From assembly GCA_963709085.1 (NCBI GenBank), contig CAVPVB010000018.1, forward strand, positions 186,001 to 250,000: 64,000 nucleotides of DNA. The letters are read 5' to 3'. Of the stretch, positions 1-8,119 are shown one piece after another (within the stretch, counting starts at the first letter, position 1; each line of letters opens with the position of its first letter). Under the pieces are notes generated by a model. That model was not told the DNA's origin. It saw only the letters and a program-made list of their open reading frames with translations, and ran no database searches. The position numbers and the translations under genes are program-made. The DNA comes from Rhodovastum sp963709085. Lineage in GTDB: Bacteria > Pseudomonadota > Alphaproteobacteria > Acetobacterales > Acetobacteraceae.

Positions 1-2
1 AG

Positions 3-197
3 GCCGGCCTGACACAGACCGACATCACCGGTCTGACCGGGATCGCCCAGACCTACATATCGAGCATCGAGTGCGGCAAGCAGAACCCGACACTCGACAC
101 CCTGGCCGCGCTCGCCGAGGCGATCGGTTCGGACGTGCGCACGCTGCTCAAGCAGCTGCCCCCGCCCGCCACCGGCCGAAAGCGCTCCCCGCGCTGA
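3..197 (+). CDS. XRE-family helix-turn-helix regulator, 3' part only
   Basis: The frame is open from the left edge and ends in TGA at 195-197, giving 64 residues of a Cro/CI-type helix-turn-helix protein. The recognition-helix region (around ISSIECGKQNPTLDTLAALAEA) has the usual Y-I-S-x-I-E-x-G-K-x-N-P-T layout of XRE repressors, followed by a short basic tail. The N-terminus lies outside the window. It sits about 200 bp upstream of trbB in the same direction, and small XRE regulators often head trb loci on integrative elements, so a role in controlling transfer genes is plausible but inferred. Confidence 0.75.
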   Translation, partial: AGLTQTDITGLTGIAQTYISSIECGKQNPTLDTLAALAEAIGSDVRTLLKQLPPPATGRKRSPR

Positions 198-220
198 CGG
201 CGGGCAAGGGTTTCATGCCA

Positions 221-237
221 GCAGTTATATATACTGC
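221..237. promoter_or_regulatory. Perfect palindrome upstream of trbB
   Basis: GCAGTTATATATACTGC is a perfect dyad with 5-bp arms and an AT-rich centre. A second partial copy, GCAGTTATA, lies at 334-342, about 55 bp before the trbB start. Both sit in the 199-bp space between the XRE gene and trbB, which holds no gene. An operator for the neighbouring XRE protein is the natural reading, but this is inference. Confidence 0.45.
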
Positions 238-396
238 GGTCTGAATTCCACAACCGCTCACCTGCGCACCCTCGTGGCCGCGCCGAGGCACAAACGCTTA
301 CGGCGACGATCCGGAAGAAAGCGTTTGCTTTTAGCAGTTATAACACCTATTGCCTGAACCCGGCGCCCGCCCGGGCAAGCAGCTTTGTGAGCACCG

Positions 397-1383
397 ATGG
401 ACCATGACAGGCCGCCTCCGCGACAGGAGCAGGCGCGGCGAATCGCGGAATCCCTGAAGCGTCAGCTCGGCCCGCATTGTGCGCTGCTGTCCGAACCCGA
501 TGTGGTCGAGCTGATGCTCAACCCGGACGGCGCGCTCTGGCTCGACCAGCTTGGCCAGCCGATGCGCTGCGTTGGCTCGATGCAGGCCACGACCGCAGAG
601 TCCTTCATCGCCACGGTCGCGGCAACGCTGCGCGCAACGGTCACGCGTGAGAATCCGATCCTCGAATGCGAACTCCCGGAGGAATGGCCGTTCGACGGCT
701 CGCGATTCGAAGCGCTGCTGCCGCCCGTCGTGTCCGGGCCGGTGTTCACCATCCGCCGCAAGGCCTCGTCGGTGTTCACGCTGGAAGAGTATGAGCGCCA
801 CGGCATCATGACCGCACGCCAGCGCGCCGCGATCGCCGCGGCCGTCGCCGGCCGGCAGAACATCCTGGTGGTCGGCGGCACCTCCACCGGCAAAACGACG
901 CTCACCAACGCCATCATCGACCACATGGTGCGCGCCACACCGCGGCACCGCCTGGTGATCATCGAGGACACCGCGGAAATCCGCTGCGCGGCGCCCAACG
1001 CGGTGATCCTGCGCGCAACCGACACTGTCAGCATGCAGCGCCTGCTGAAAGCGACGATGCGGCTGCGGCCTGACCGCATCATCGTCGGCGAAGTGCGCGG
1101 CGGCGAGGCGCTGGCAATGCTCAAGGCCTGGAACACCGGCCATCCCGGCGGCGTCTGCACGGTCCACGCCAATCATGCCCGCGCCGGCCTGACCCGCATC
1201 GAGCAGATGGTCGCGGAAGTCAGCCAGACACCGATGCACGCGCTGATCGGCGAGGCGGTCAACCTCATCGTGTCGATCGTGCGGACCGATGCCGCACCCG
1301 GCCGCCGCATCGATGAAGTCCTCACCGTCAGCGGCTTTCGCGACGGCGACTACCGGTTCGTCACTATGGAGAACGCCGAATGA
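397..1383 (+). CDS. trbB: TrbB conjugal-transfer ATPase (VirB11-like)
   Basis: A 328-residue secretion ATPase of the VirB11/TrbB family, the usual length. It powers pilus assembly and DNA transfer at the cytoplasmic face of a type IV secretion system. Visible motifs are Walker A GGTSTGKTT at about residues 160-168, the Asp box IIEDTAEI at 188-195, Walker B RIIVGEVRGGEAL at 227-239 and the His box TGHPGGVCTVHAN at 247-259. It is first in the order trbB-trbC-trbD-trbE. Its TGA stop (1381-1383) originally overlapped the trbC start in an ATGA. An IS66-type insertion now lies at that point but leaves trbB whole. Confidence 0.95.
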   Translation: MDHDRPPPRQEQARRIAESLKRQLGPHCALLSEPDVVELMLNPDGALWLDQLGQPMRCVGSMQATTAESFIATVAATLRATVTRENPILECELPEEWPFDGSRFEALLPPVVSGPVFTIRRKASSVFTLEEYERHGIMTARQRAAIAAAVAGRQNILVVGGTSTGKTTLTNAIIDHMVRATPRHRLVIIEDTAEIRCAAPNAVILRATDTVSMQRLLKATMRLRPDRIIVGEVRGGEALAMLKAWNTGHPGGVCTVHANHARAGLTRIEQMVAEVSQTPMHALIGEAVNLIVSIVRTDAAPGRRIDEVLTVSGFRDGDYRFVTMENAE

Positions 1384-1386
1384 GCC

Positions 1387-3129
1387 GTGAATGATCAAAA
1401 ACCGGTGGCAAGGCTGGTCGGGAGGGAAAGGCAGAAAGTTGGCGCGGGGGGATTCCAATTGTTTCGCGTTTGGGATTCCCTGCGGGCATGGCAACCGCGC
1501 CGCGCATTCCCGATCTGGCCGCTTGTTCCGCAGACGAGTTGCGGACGCTGGTGATTGAGCTTTTGGAGAGGAATGCCAAGCTTGAAGCGGCGGTGGCGGC
1601 GATGGCCGAAGAGATCGCCCGGCTCAAGAATTTGAAAGGGCGGCCGCCGATCAAGCCGAGCGGGATGGAGAAGGGCACCGATCCGGAGGCGGGTGTTGCC
1701 CCCGGCGACGACACGACCAAGAACAAGCGCCTGCTGCGGAGGCGAAAGCGGGGTCGGCCCAAAAGCGCGCGCCTGATCGTCGATGACGACGTTGTGGTGC
1801 CGTTCACGCCCGAGCCGGGCTGGCGGTTCAAGGGATACAAGCCGTACACGGTTCAGGACCTGGTCATCGAAGTCCAGGTGATACGCTACTGGCGTCCGTT
1901 CTACCTGACCCCGGAGGGGAAGATCGTCATGGCGCCGCTGCCTGAGGAGGTCAACGGGCACTTCGGGGCCAATCTGGTGCGCTACCTGTTGAGCCAGCAC
2001 TATCAGTGCCGGGTGACGATGCCTCTTCTGAGACAGCAACTGCGCGATTTCGGCATGCTGATCTCAGCCGGGCAGATTTCCAACCTGCTGACCAAAGGCC
2101 ACGACGACTTCCACGCGGAAAAGGCGGCGGTTAAGCAAGCCGGCCTGGAGACGGCGCGGTGGATTTCGGTGGACGACACCACGGCTCGCCACCTGGGCTG
2201 CAACGGCATCATCACCCAGATCGGTGACGACCGCTTCACCAGCTTCGATACCGTCGGCCACAAGAACCGGTTGATGTTCCTGATGACCCTGCGCGGTGCG
2301 TTCAAGGATTACGTCATCAACGCCGCCGCTCTGGTCTACCTGCACGAGCAGGATGCGTCTCCGGCGCTGATCGACCTTCTGATGGCCCACGAAGGCAAGG
2401 TCTTTGCCGACGAGGACGTTTGGACCGACCACCTGATCGCGACTGGCATCACCGCCGGCAAAGCGGTGCGCCTGGCCAGCGAGGCCGCGGTCGCCGGCAG
2501 CCTCGACCATCATGGTCTGCTCAAGGATGCCGTGATCGTCAGCGACGGCGCCGGCCAGTTCAACGTGTTTCTGCACGCGCTGTGTTGGATTCACGCCGAA
2601 CGCCTGATCAACCGTCTGATCACGGTGACCGATGCGCAACGCGCCGCCGTTGGCCTGGTGCGCCTGCTGATCTGGTGGTTCTATCACGACCTCAAGCTCT
2701 ATCGAATCAGCCCATCGGCCCAGGCGAAGGCATCGCTCAGAGCCAGGTTCGATCGCATCTTCGGCCGCGTTACCGGCTTTGCCGATCTTGACGATGCGCT
2801 GGCCCGGCTCGGGGAACGGAAAGCCGAGTTGCTGGTCGCGCTCGACCGGCCTGAGGTTCCCCTCAACACCAATGGTTCCGAAGGGGATGTCCGCGATCCG
2901 GTCACCATACGAAAAATCAGCGGCGGCACCCGTAGCGAGGACGGCCGACAATGCCGCGACACCTTCCTCTCGCTGAAAAAGACATGCCAGAAGAACGCCA
3001 TCTCGTTCTGGGCCTACCTCGGTGATCGCCTCGGCATCGCCGCCAATACCGTCGCCCGCCTTCCCGACCTCATCCGCCGCAGAGCCGCTCCCGCCCCAGC
3101 CTGATCGCCACCAGTTTTTGAGCATTCAC
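1387..3129. mobile_element. IS66-family (ISBst12-like) insertion sequence
   Basis: A 1743-bp element with 23-bp terminal inverted repeats at 1387-1409 and 3107-3129 (21 of 23 match), beginning GTGAATG. It is flanked by an exact 8-bp target duplication AATGAGCC at 1379-1386 and 3130-3137. Eight-base duplications are typical of IS66. It carries a single transposase and no tnpA/tnpB helper genes, as in the ISBst12 subgroup. The duplicated target contains the trbC start codon, so both neighbours survive. Intact repeats and duplication suggest a recent insertion. Confidence 0.92.
1488..3104 (+). CDS. IS66-family transposase (TnpC-like)
   Basis: A 538-residue transposase of the IS66 DDE type. It has a leucine-rich N-terminal coiled region (about residues 12-45), a basic zone RRRKRGRPKS near residue 90, and a catalytic core with WISVDDTTARH (first Asp) and VIVSDGAGQF (second Asp). 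The C-terminal region LNTNGSEGDVRDPVTIRK carries the expected Glu. ATG 1488 is preferred over an in-frame TTG at 1470. It fills almost all of the element between its inverted repeats and appears intact. Confidence 0.9.
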   Translation: MATAPRIPDLAACSADELRTLVIELLERNAKLEAAVAAMAEEIARLKNLKGRPPIKPSGMEKGTDPEAGVAPGDDTTKNKRLLRRRKRGRPKSARLIVDDDVVVPFTPEPGWRFKGYKPYTVQDLVIEVQVIRYWRPFYLTPEGKIVMAPLPEEVNGHFGANLVRYLLSQHYQCRVTMPLLRQQLRDFGMLISAGQISNLLTKGHDDFHAEKAAVKQAGLETARWISVDDTTARHLGCNGIITQIGDDRFTSFDTVGHKNRLMFLMTLRGAFKDYVINAAALVYLHEQDASPALIDLLMAHEGKVFADEDVWTDHLIATGITAGKAVRLASEAAVAGSLDHHGLLKDAVIVSDGAGQFNVFLHALCWIHAERLINRLITVTDAQRAAVGLVRLLIWWFYHDLKLYRISPSAQAKASLRARFDRIFGRVTGFADLDDALARLGERKAELLVALDRPEVPLNTNGSEGDVRDPVTIRKISGGTRSEDGRQCRDTFLSLKKTCQKNAISFWAYLGDRLGIAANTVARLPDLIRRRAAPAPA

Positions 3130-3130
3130 A

Positions 3131-3472
3131 ATGAGCCTTGATGCCCCAGCCCTGCGCCGGAACTGGCTGCCGCTGCTGATCCTGATTCTGGCCGTCGCCG
3201 TGATCTGCCATCCCGATGTGGCGCAGGCGTCCAGCAGTGGCGGCAGCCTGCCCTGGGACACGCCGCTGCAGACCCTCAAGAACGATCTGACCGGGCCGGT
3301 GGCCTTCACCATCTCGCTGCTCGCCATGGTCGCCTGCGGTGCGGCGCTGGTGTTCGGCGGCGAGATCAACGAGTTCATCCGCCGCATCGTCATGCTGGTC
3401 CTGGTCTGCGCCTTCATCGTCGGCGTGACCAATCTGGCCAGCGCGCTCGGCATCACGGGCGCCGTGGTGTGA
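3131..3472 (+). CDS. trbC: TrbC, VirB2-like conjugative pilin
   Basis: A 113-residue protein with an N-terminal hydrophobic signal (about residues 14-31) ending AQA, and two further membrane segments around 55-75 and 85-105. This is the layout of TrbC/VirB2 pilin precursors, which are processed and assembled into the transfer pilus. The ATG is supplied by the right-hand copy of the IS target duplication. The coding sequence is therefore intact, but its natural ribosome-binding region at the end of trbB is now 1.75 kb away. Expression may depend on the IS end. It overlaps trbD by four bases. Confidence 0.9.
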   Translation: MSLDAPALRRNWLPLLILILAVAVICHPDVAQASSSGGSLPWDTPLQTLKNDLTGPVAFTISLLAMVACGAALVFGGEINEFIRRIVMLVLVCAFIVGVTNLASALGITGAVV

Positions 3473-3753
3473 GTCTGCATCGCCTGCCCTTTCACCGCGT
3501 GCTGCACCGCCCGGGTCTGTTCCTGGGCGGTGAGCGGGAACCGGCGCTGGTCACGGCCATCGTCGCCGGCGGTCTCGCGGTCTCGGGCATGAACACCGTG
3601 TCGTTCGTCATCGGCATCACGCTGTGGTTCGGCGCCATTCCGATCCTGCGCTGGATGGCCAAGGTGGACCCGCAGATGACCAGAGTCTACCTGCGGCAAT
3701 TGCGCTACCGCGGCTACTACCCGGCACGCTCGCGCCCGTTCCGGACCGCATAA
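3469..3753 (+). CDS. trbD: TrbD, inner-membrane type IV secretion protein
   Basis: A 94-residue VirB3-like protein with one or two hydrophobic segments (about residues 27-55) and a basic C-terminus. It uses a GTG start overlapping the trbC stop (GTGTGA), a usual sign of translational coupling. TrbD works with TrbE in the inner-membrane part of the mating channel. Length and position between trbC and trbE match the RP4/Ti trb order. Confidence 0.9.
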   Translation: MSLHRLPFHRVLHRPGLFLGGEREPALVTAIVAGGLAVSGMNTVSFVIGITLWFGAIPILRWMAKVDPQMTRVYLRQLRYRGYYPARSRPFRTA

Positions 3754-3756
3754 CCC

Positions 3757-4140
3757 ATGCTCGCGCTCAAGCCGTTCCGCGACACCGCTTCAGGCCTCGT
3801 CGATCTGCTGAACTGGAGTCATCTGGTCGCCGACGGCGTCGTCCTCTGCAAGGATGGCAGCCTGCTCGCCGGCTGGTTCTACCGCGGCCCCGACATCGCC
3901 AGCAGCACCGATGACGAGCGCAACTGGCTGACCGGACGGATCAACGCCGCCCTGGCGCGGCTCGGCAGCGGCTGGGCCACCTGGGTCGAGGCCGCGCGCC
4001 TGCCCGCTCCGGGCTACCCGCGCCGCGAGTTGTCGCAGTTTCCCGATGCGGTCTCCCGTCTCGTCGATGAGGAACGCCGCCGGCAATGCCTGCGCGAGGG
4101 CGCCCATTACGAGAGCGAGTATGCGCTGATCGTCCAGTAC
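3757..4140 (+). pseudogene. trbE: TrbE (VirB4-like ATPase), truncated 5' stub
   Basis: The first 128 codons of TrbE (MLALKPFRDTASGLVDLLNW onward) are recognisable. TrbE is normally about 800 residues with Walker motifs in its C-terminal half. Homology stops after ALIVQY at 4140, exactly where a Tn3-type terminal repeat begins; the frame then runs 35 codons into transposon DNA to TGA at 4246-4248. Both ATP-binding motifs are missing, so the product cannot work. No trbE 3' part or later trb genes occur in the window, so this transfer operon is broken. Confidence 0.9.
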
Positions 4141-4270
4141 GGGTCGGAAGGCCCATCCGTGCGAAAACGTACGCTATGGAACGACGATTCCGACAATTTT
4201 CCTACGATTTTGCCACGATCGGCCCCAATCCCCCCGATTCCATTCTGACGGCGGCATGAATGGCCTGTTT

Positions 4271-4383
4271 GCTGCGTGCAGTCATTGCGTGCAACTCATA
4301 TTGCACGCAATATCGTCATTTGGATCGATGTATTGCACGCAGCAAACGGGGGGTCTAACGTGGGGGATGACATTGCGTGCAAT
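4271..4383. other. TnpI-type internal recombination site
   Basis: The core is an inverted pair, ATTGCGTGCAA (4284-4294) and TTGCACGCAAT (4301-4311), with a 6-bp spacer. Extra copies are ATTGCACGCA at 4332-4341, ATTGCGTGCAAT at 4372-4383 and a weaker one at 4271-4280. A core plus accessory repeats next to the recombinase start matches the resolution sites described for Tn4430/Tn5401 TnpI. The last copy lies inside the first codons of the recombinase, so binding could also repress it. Confidence 0.7.
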
Positions 4384-4639
4384 ACACACTGCGGAGGCAG
4401 ATGTCCCGGCCGATCCGGGGTGGATGGCGCCCTTCCTTGCCAGCCTGGCCCGTGACGACCTCGCGCCGGCAACCCTGCGCGGGTACCGCTACGACCTGCG
4501 CCACTTCCTCGCTTGGCACAGCACGGTCCAGGACAGCCCCTTCATCATCGAGGGACTCGCTGAATATGAGATGATCGCCTATCGCCAGCATATGGTCGCC
4601 GCCGGTCGGCGGCCGGCCACGGTCAATCGCCGGCTGGAT
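4367..4639 (+). pseudogene. TnpI-like tyrosine recombinase, N-terminal fragment
   Basis: 91 codons from ATG 4367 to the junction at 4639. The fragment is closely similar to residues 1-91 of the intact recombinase at 8106-9056 (shared core DPGWM, ATLRGYRYDLRHFLAWH, AYRQHMVAAGRRPATVNRRLD). It carries only the N-terminal SAM-like DNA-binding part; the catalytic Arg, His and Tyr are absent. The frame runs on into the adjoining transposon terminal repeat. Confidence 0.85.
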
Positions 4640-4704
4640 GGGGCAGAAGGGGCAACCGTGCGAAAACGTACGCTAGCGTATTGCACGCAATGTTGAGGGT
4701 AGGC

Positions 4705-5133
4705 TTAGCGGCGGTTGGCGGGTCGGTTTCCAAGGAGCGCCTGAAGACCGAGCTCGTTGTCGCTCATCTCCGTGATGCGGTTGATGGTGCCCTTGCGCAA
4801 CTCGCGCGCCAACGCGAGGACATCCTCTGTCACGGCACGCAGTTGTCGGTTTTGCTCCTCCATCCGATCCAGTTGGCGGATCTGGCTTGCTGAGGGCCGT
4901 TCGGTCCGCCAGCGGCTGATCTGCCGCGCGTAGATATCCACGAACTCCAGTTGCTCGGTGTGAACCTGCTCGCTCCGGTCAATGGTCGCGTCATCGAGCA
5001 CATGCGGGCGCGTCCGTGCCAGGGTCAGCGTCTCGAGATGCGTGCGCGTGTCGCCCAGGGTGCCGTCGATCATGGCTACGATCAGCGGCATTTCGCTGAT
5101 CGGCTGCCAGTTTATCGGGTCGGTGTGCGGCAT
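4705..5133 (-). CDS. Hypothetical protein of the Tn3-family transposon
   Basis: A 142-residue mostly helical protein (MPHTDPINWQPISEMPLIVA...), with a predicted coiled stretch in the second half (SQIRQLDRMEEQNRQLRAV). No catalytic motif is recognisable. It lies just downstream of tnpA on the same strand, starts 17 bp after the tnpA stop codon, and ends close to the left terminal repeat. It is probably cotranscribed with tnpA and belongs to the transposon, with unknown role. Confidence 0.6.
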   Translation of the reverse strand: MPHTDPINWQPISEMPLIVAMIDGTLGDTRTHLETLTLARTRPHVLDDATIDRSEQVHTEQLEFVDIYARQISRWRTERPSASQIRQLDRMEEQNRQLRAVTEDVLALARELRKGTINRITEMSDNELGLQALLGNRPANRR

Positions 5134-5149
5134 AACGAGATCCTCTGGC

Positions 5150-8119
5150 TCAGGCCATGGCGGGTTCGGGCGCCGCCTCGGCACGCCGGCGAGGTGATTG
5201 GAAATAGCTCCCGTTGGGGATGACGTGGGCATGCGCCAGCGGTGACACGCGGGCGAGATCCTCGTCCTTCACCTCGTGGCCGGCGGCGCGGAGTTGGTCG
5301 ACGATACGGGCGATGTGGACGGTGTTCCACACCAGCACGGCGTTGGAGAGCAGGCTGAGGCAGCTGGCCTTGTTCATCACCTCCTCGTAGTCGCCGGATC
5401 GGAAGCTGCCCTGGTTGGCGAAGAACAGCGACTTGGCGAGGATGTGGCGGAACTCGCCGCGGTTGAGTTGCAGCTGGATGGCGTCGCGGAGCGGCTCCTC
5501 TTGAATGTAGCGCAGAATGTGCATGGTCTTCGTCAAGCGCCCGAGCTGGCTGAGCGCGTCGGCAAGACGGTCCGACGCGCCGGCGTTGGCAAGACGCTGC
5601 ATGACGACATGCGCGGGCGTCAGCCGATCCTTCAACGACGCCGCGAGGCGCACCAGCTGATCCCACTGCTCGATGATCAGTTCGATGTTGATGCGACCGC
5701 GCAGCAGTGGCTGCAACACACCGTAGTCGATCTCACGGTCGATGCGGCTGAGCACTTGATCTGGCAGGTCCTTTATCCGCGGCACGAAGGCGATGCCGAG
5801 CAAGGCACAGAGGCCGAATAGATGCTCGGTGAAGCCATGCGTATCCGAGGTGTGTTCGCGGATTGCCAACGCCGTATCGTTGTCGAGGATGCCCCCGAGT
5901 ACGTATCCCGCCTCGCGCGGCGCGCAGGCGATCGCCTGCGTGGCGTAGACGCTGCTTTGGTCGGACGTGTGCGTGTAAAGTGCGAGCGCTCGTTCGTAGT
6001 AGCCGAAGTAGCGCGGATAGAAGCTGGCCAGGAGGCTATCCCGCTCGACCGCGAAGCGCTGGCCATCGGAGGAGGAGCGTCGGCCGTTGCCCCAGATGAA
6101 GCTGAGCTTCAAGCCGTGATGGTGATCGACCAGAATGGTGTTGGCCGCCTTGAGCGTGGCGTCGCGCAGGAACCATCGGCTGGTGTCCTGCAGCGCCTCG
6201 GCGGTGAGGGTGTCGACGCTCTGGCTCATCGCGGCGAGACCGAGGTTGGTGCCGTGCCCGATCAGGGTGGCGAGCAGCGAGCGGTGCGGATCGGCGCCGC
6301 GCGGCTGGTAACCGCCGAGGGGCTGGAAGGCACGGGTGAAGCCGCACCATTCATCGACGTCCTGCAGCAGGTCCTCGATGCGCACGCGTGGCAGGCTGGC
6401 GCCAATGGTGGCGCGCAGTTCATGCAGCGCGCGCGGAACCAGCATCGCATCTCGCCGTTTGAGCTTGAGCCTGCCATCGCGAATCTCGGCAAAGCGGTTG
6501 GCGGGCATGCCGCGCTCCGCGGCCCGCGCCGCCCGGTCAAACTCGGTGCCAAGCCGAGTCAGGAATGTCTTCCCGTCAACCGGCAGGTCAAGACGTTGGT
6601 AGGCCTGTTCACGGGCCTGCTGCCACTTCGGCTCATCGTAAACCAGGTTCCAGAAGGATACGTGGTCGCGGCTTTGCGCCAGGAACAGGCCGCCGGCGCG
6701 GAGCGCGTTACGGATCGCAAAGGCGAGCGAGATTTCCCAGATGGCGCGATCCAGTTTGCCGCCGGCCTTGTCATCAATGACGAGATGGGACCGCCAGTCA
6801 GCTTGCACGAAGGCGTGCGGATCATCCGTTGTCAGCGGGCCGCGCGTGCCGGCGTCCAGCGCACGCAGGATCTCGATTGCCCCGAGAAGGGCTTCGTTTC
6901 CGGCAGCAGCCTGGAATGGCAGGGCGAGGAACGCCGGCAGGTACTGGCGCAGCGTGCCATAGCGCGCGATCATTGCATCGAGATGACCGCGGGTCTCCAG
7001 CCGCTCGTAAGCACGGCAGGCAATTGCCGCCTCGACCAGGGCGGGAGCGTTCACCACGTCGCGGAAAGCACCGATCGTTTGCTCCTTGTCGGCTTTGACC
7101 AGGGCGTCGACGCCGTCGAGCACACGGTGCAGTCCGTCGCGGGCGCGGCGGCGCAGGCTTTTGCGGCGCAGCTCGACCGCCGAACGCGACCGACGGTTCA
7201 TCCCGGTCAGGAACAGGTCATTCATCTCGACGATCTGATCGAGCAGCGTCGTGCGGGCCTCCACCAGATAGCAGGCAACCAGTGCGTCACGCTTGGGCTT
7301 GGCGAAGCGGCGGAGATCGCGCGCATCATAGCGGCGTCCAAGTTGGCCCAGTTGGCGGACGATCTGTGGATCGAGACCGCTCAGCTCGGCTCCGGTTCCG
7401 AGCAGTTCCTCGATCAGGTGCAGGCGGACGATGTCGCCCTTGATCACCGCGGCGTTGGCTGATTTCGGGTAGTCCTTCAGCCGAAACAGACTGGAGCGCG
7501 CATCGCCGGCAGGCACCTCGACCAGGAGGTCGATTGCTGTGCGCAGCTTCTCCGGCAGACGGTTGGCGATAGATTCGAACAGCTCCGTAGTGCTGTGGGC
7601 CATGACAGAGGCGACAATGCGCTCCAGTGTGCTGACACTGGGCAACATCACGTGCAGGTTTGCCAGCTCTTCTTCAGCCAGAATCAACAGCTCGGCTGCG
7701 GTGCGGCCTTCCATGGCGCCTCCGCGCAACCATTCGCGCAAGTGGTCCTCGGCTGTCCTGTCGAAGCGGCTCAAGCCCAGATAGCGGCGAATACGCTGTG
7801 CCTGAACACGCTCGGTTGGTTCGCGGCCGGACCGGTCTAGAAAGAGCACGGGCGCCAGCCCGAGCTGACGTGACAGATGGTTGACGATCTTGATCGGCGC
7901 CTGCCGGTAGTCATCAAGAAACCGGCCGTACCCACGCAGCACGCAGAGCTGTAGGGCAAAGCGCCGTTTCTGGTCGGCGCCGCGGCAGTTGGCGATTTCC
8001 GCAAGGTCAGCCGGGGTCAGACTCCAGTGGCGGGCAAGCTCGTCCTCTCCAGGATCAACTGGAATGGGAAGACGGCGGCGAGCACGGGTTGCCGCTGCAG
8101 AGGAATCAGCCATCGACAT
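5150..8119 (-). CDS. tnpA: Tn3-family transposase TnpA
   Basis: A 989-residue protein, the usual size for Tn3 TnpA. It performs replicative transposition by acting at the 38-bp terminal repeats. The N-terminus (DPGEDELARHWSLTPADLAEI...) matches the family's DNA-binding region. The C-terminal half has the conserved WGNGRRSSSDGQRFAV block and the later ALLGIAFVPRIKDLPD and NRGEFRHILAKSLFFANQG blocks around the catalytic DDE residues. ATG 8119 lies inside the end of the recombinase gene (14-bp overlap), so the two are coupled. No internal stop is seen. Confidence 0.95.
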   Translation of the reverse strand: MSMADSSAAATRARRRLPIPVDPGEDELARHWSLTPADLAEIANCRGADQKRRFALQLCVLRGYGRFLDDYRQAPIKIVNHLSRQLGLAPVLFLDRSGREPTERVQAQRIRRYLGLSRFDRTAEDHLREWLRGGAMEGRTAAELLILAEEELANLHVMLPSVSTLERIVASVMAHSTTELFESIANRLPEKLRTAIDLLVEVPAGDARSSLFRLKDYPKSANAAVIKGDIVRLHLIEELLGTGAELSGLDPQIVRQLGQLGRRYDARDLRRFAKPKRDALVACYLVEARTTLLDQIVEMNDLFLTGMNRRSRSAVELRRKSLRRRARDGLHRVLDGVDALVKADKEQTIGAFRDVVNAPALVEAAIACRAYERLETRGHLDAMIARYGTLRQYLPAFLALPFQAAAGNEALLGAIEILRALDAGTRGPLTTDDPHAFVQADWRSHLVIDDKAGGKLDRAIWEISLAFAIRNALRAGGLFLAQSRDHVSFWNLVYDEPKWQQAREQAYQRLDLPVDGKTFLTRLGTEFDRAARAAERGMPANRFAEIRDGRLKLKRRDAMLVPRALHELRATIGASLPRVRIEDLLQDVDEWCGFTRAFQPLGGYQPRGADPHRSLLATLIGHGTNLGLAAMSQSVDTLTAEALQDTSRWFLRDATLKAANTILVDHHHGLKLSFIWGNGRRSSSDGQRFAVERDSLLASFYPRYFGYYERALALYTHTSDQSSVYATQAIACAPREAGYVLGGILDNDTALAIREHTSDTHGFTEHLFGLCALLGIAFVPRIKDLPDQVLSRIDREIDYGVLQPLLRGRINIELIIEQWDQLVRLAASLKDRLTPAHVVMQRLANAGASDRLADALSQLGRLTKTMHILRYIQEEPLRDAIQLQLNRGEFRHILAKSLFFANQGSFRSGDYEEVMNKASCLSLLSNAVLVWNTVHIARIVDQLRAAGHEVKDEDLARVSPLAHAHVIPNGSYFQSPRRRAEAAPEPAMA

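Larger units (their letters stand above)
4141..4639. mobile_element. Stub of a Tn3-family transposon (left end only)
   Basis: Starts with a 38-bp Tn3-type terminal repeat (4141-4178, GGGTCGGAAGG...ACGCTATG). This nearly matches the repeat at 9235-9272 read on the other strand. Next come a set of recombinase half-sites (4271-4383) and the first 91 codons of a tyrosine recombinase. The order mirrors the right 500 bp of the complete neighbouring transposon but with many base differences, so it is a diverged relative rather than a recent copy. It is cut at 4639/4640, where the next terminal repeat begins. Confidence 0.8.

Noticed and set aside
331..1494. Long open frame on the minus strand opposite trbB
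   Set aside because: It is the antisense shadow of a GC-rich gene; its translation is His/Asp/Arg-rich with no motif, while the plus strand encodes a clear TrbB.
3757..4248. TrbE-like 163-codon frame as a complete small protein
   Set aside because: Only the first 128 codons match TrbE; the last 35 are transposon terminal repeat read through, so it is a truncated gene.
5822..7462. 546-codon plus-strand frame
   Set aside because: Antisense of the first Tn3 transposase; no start signal or family match.
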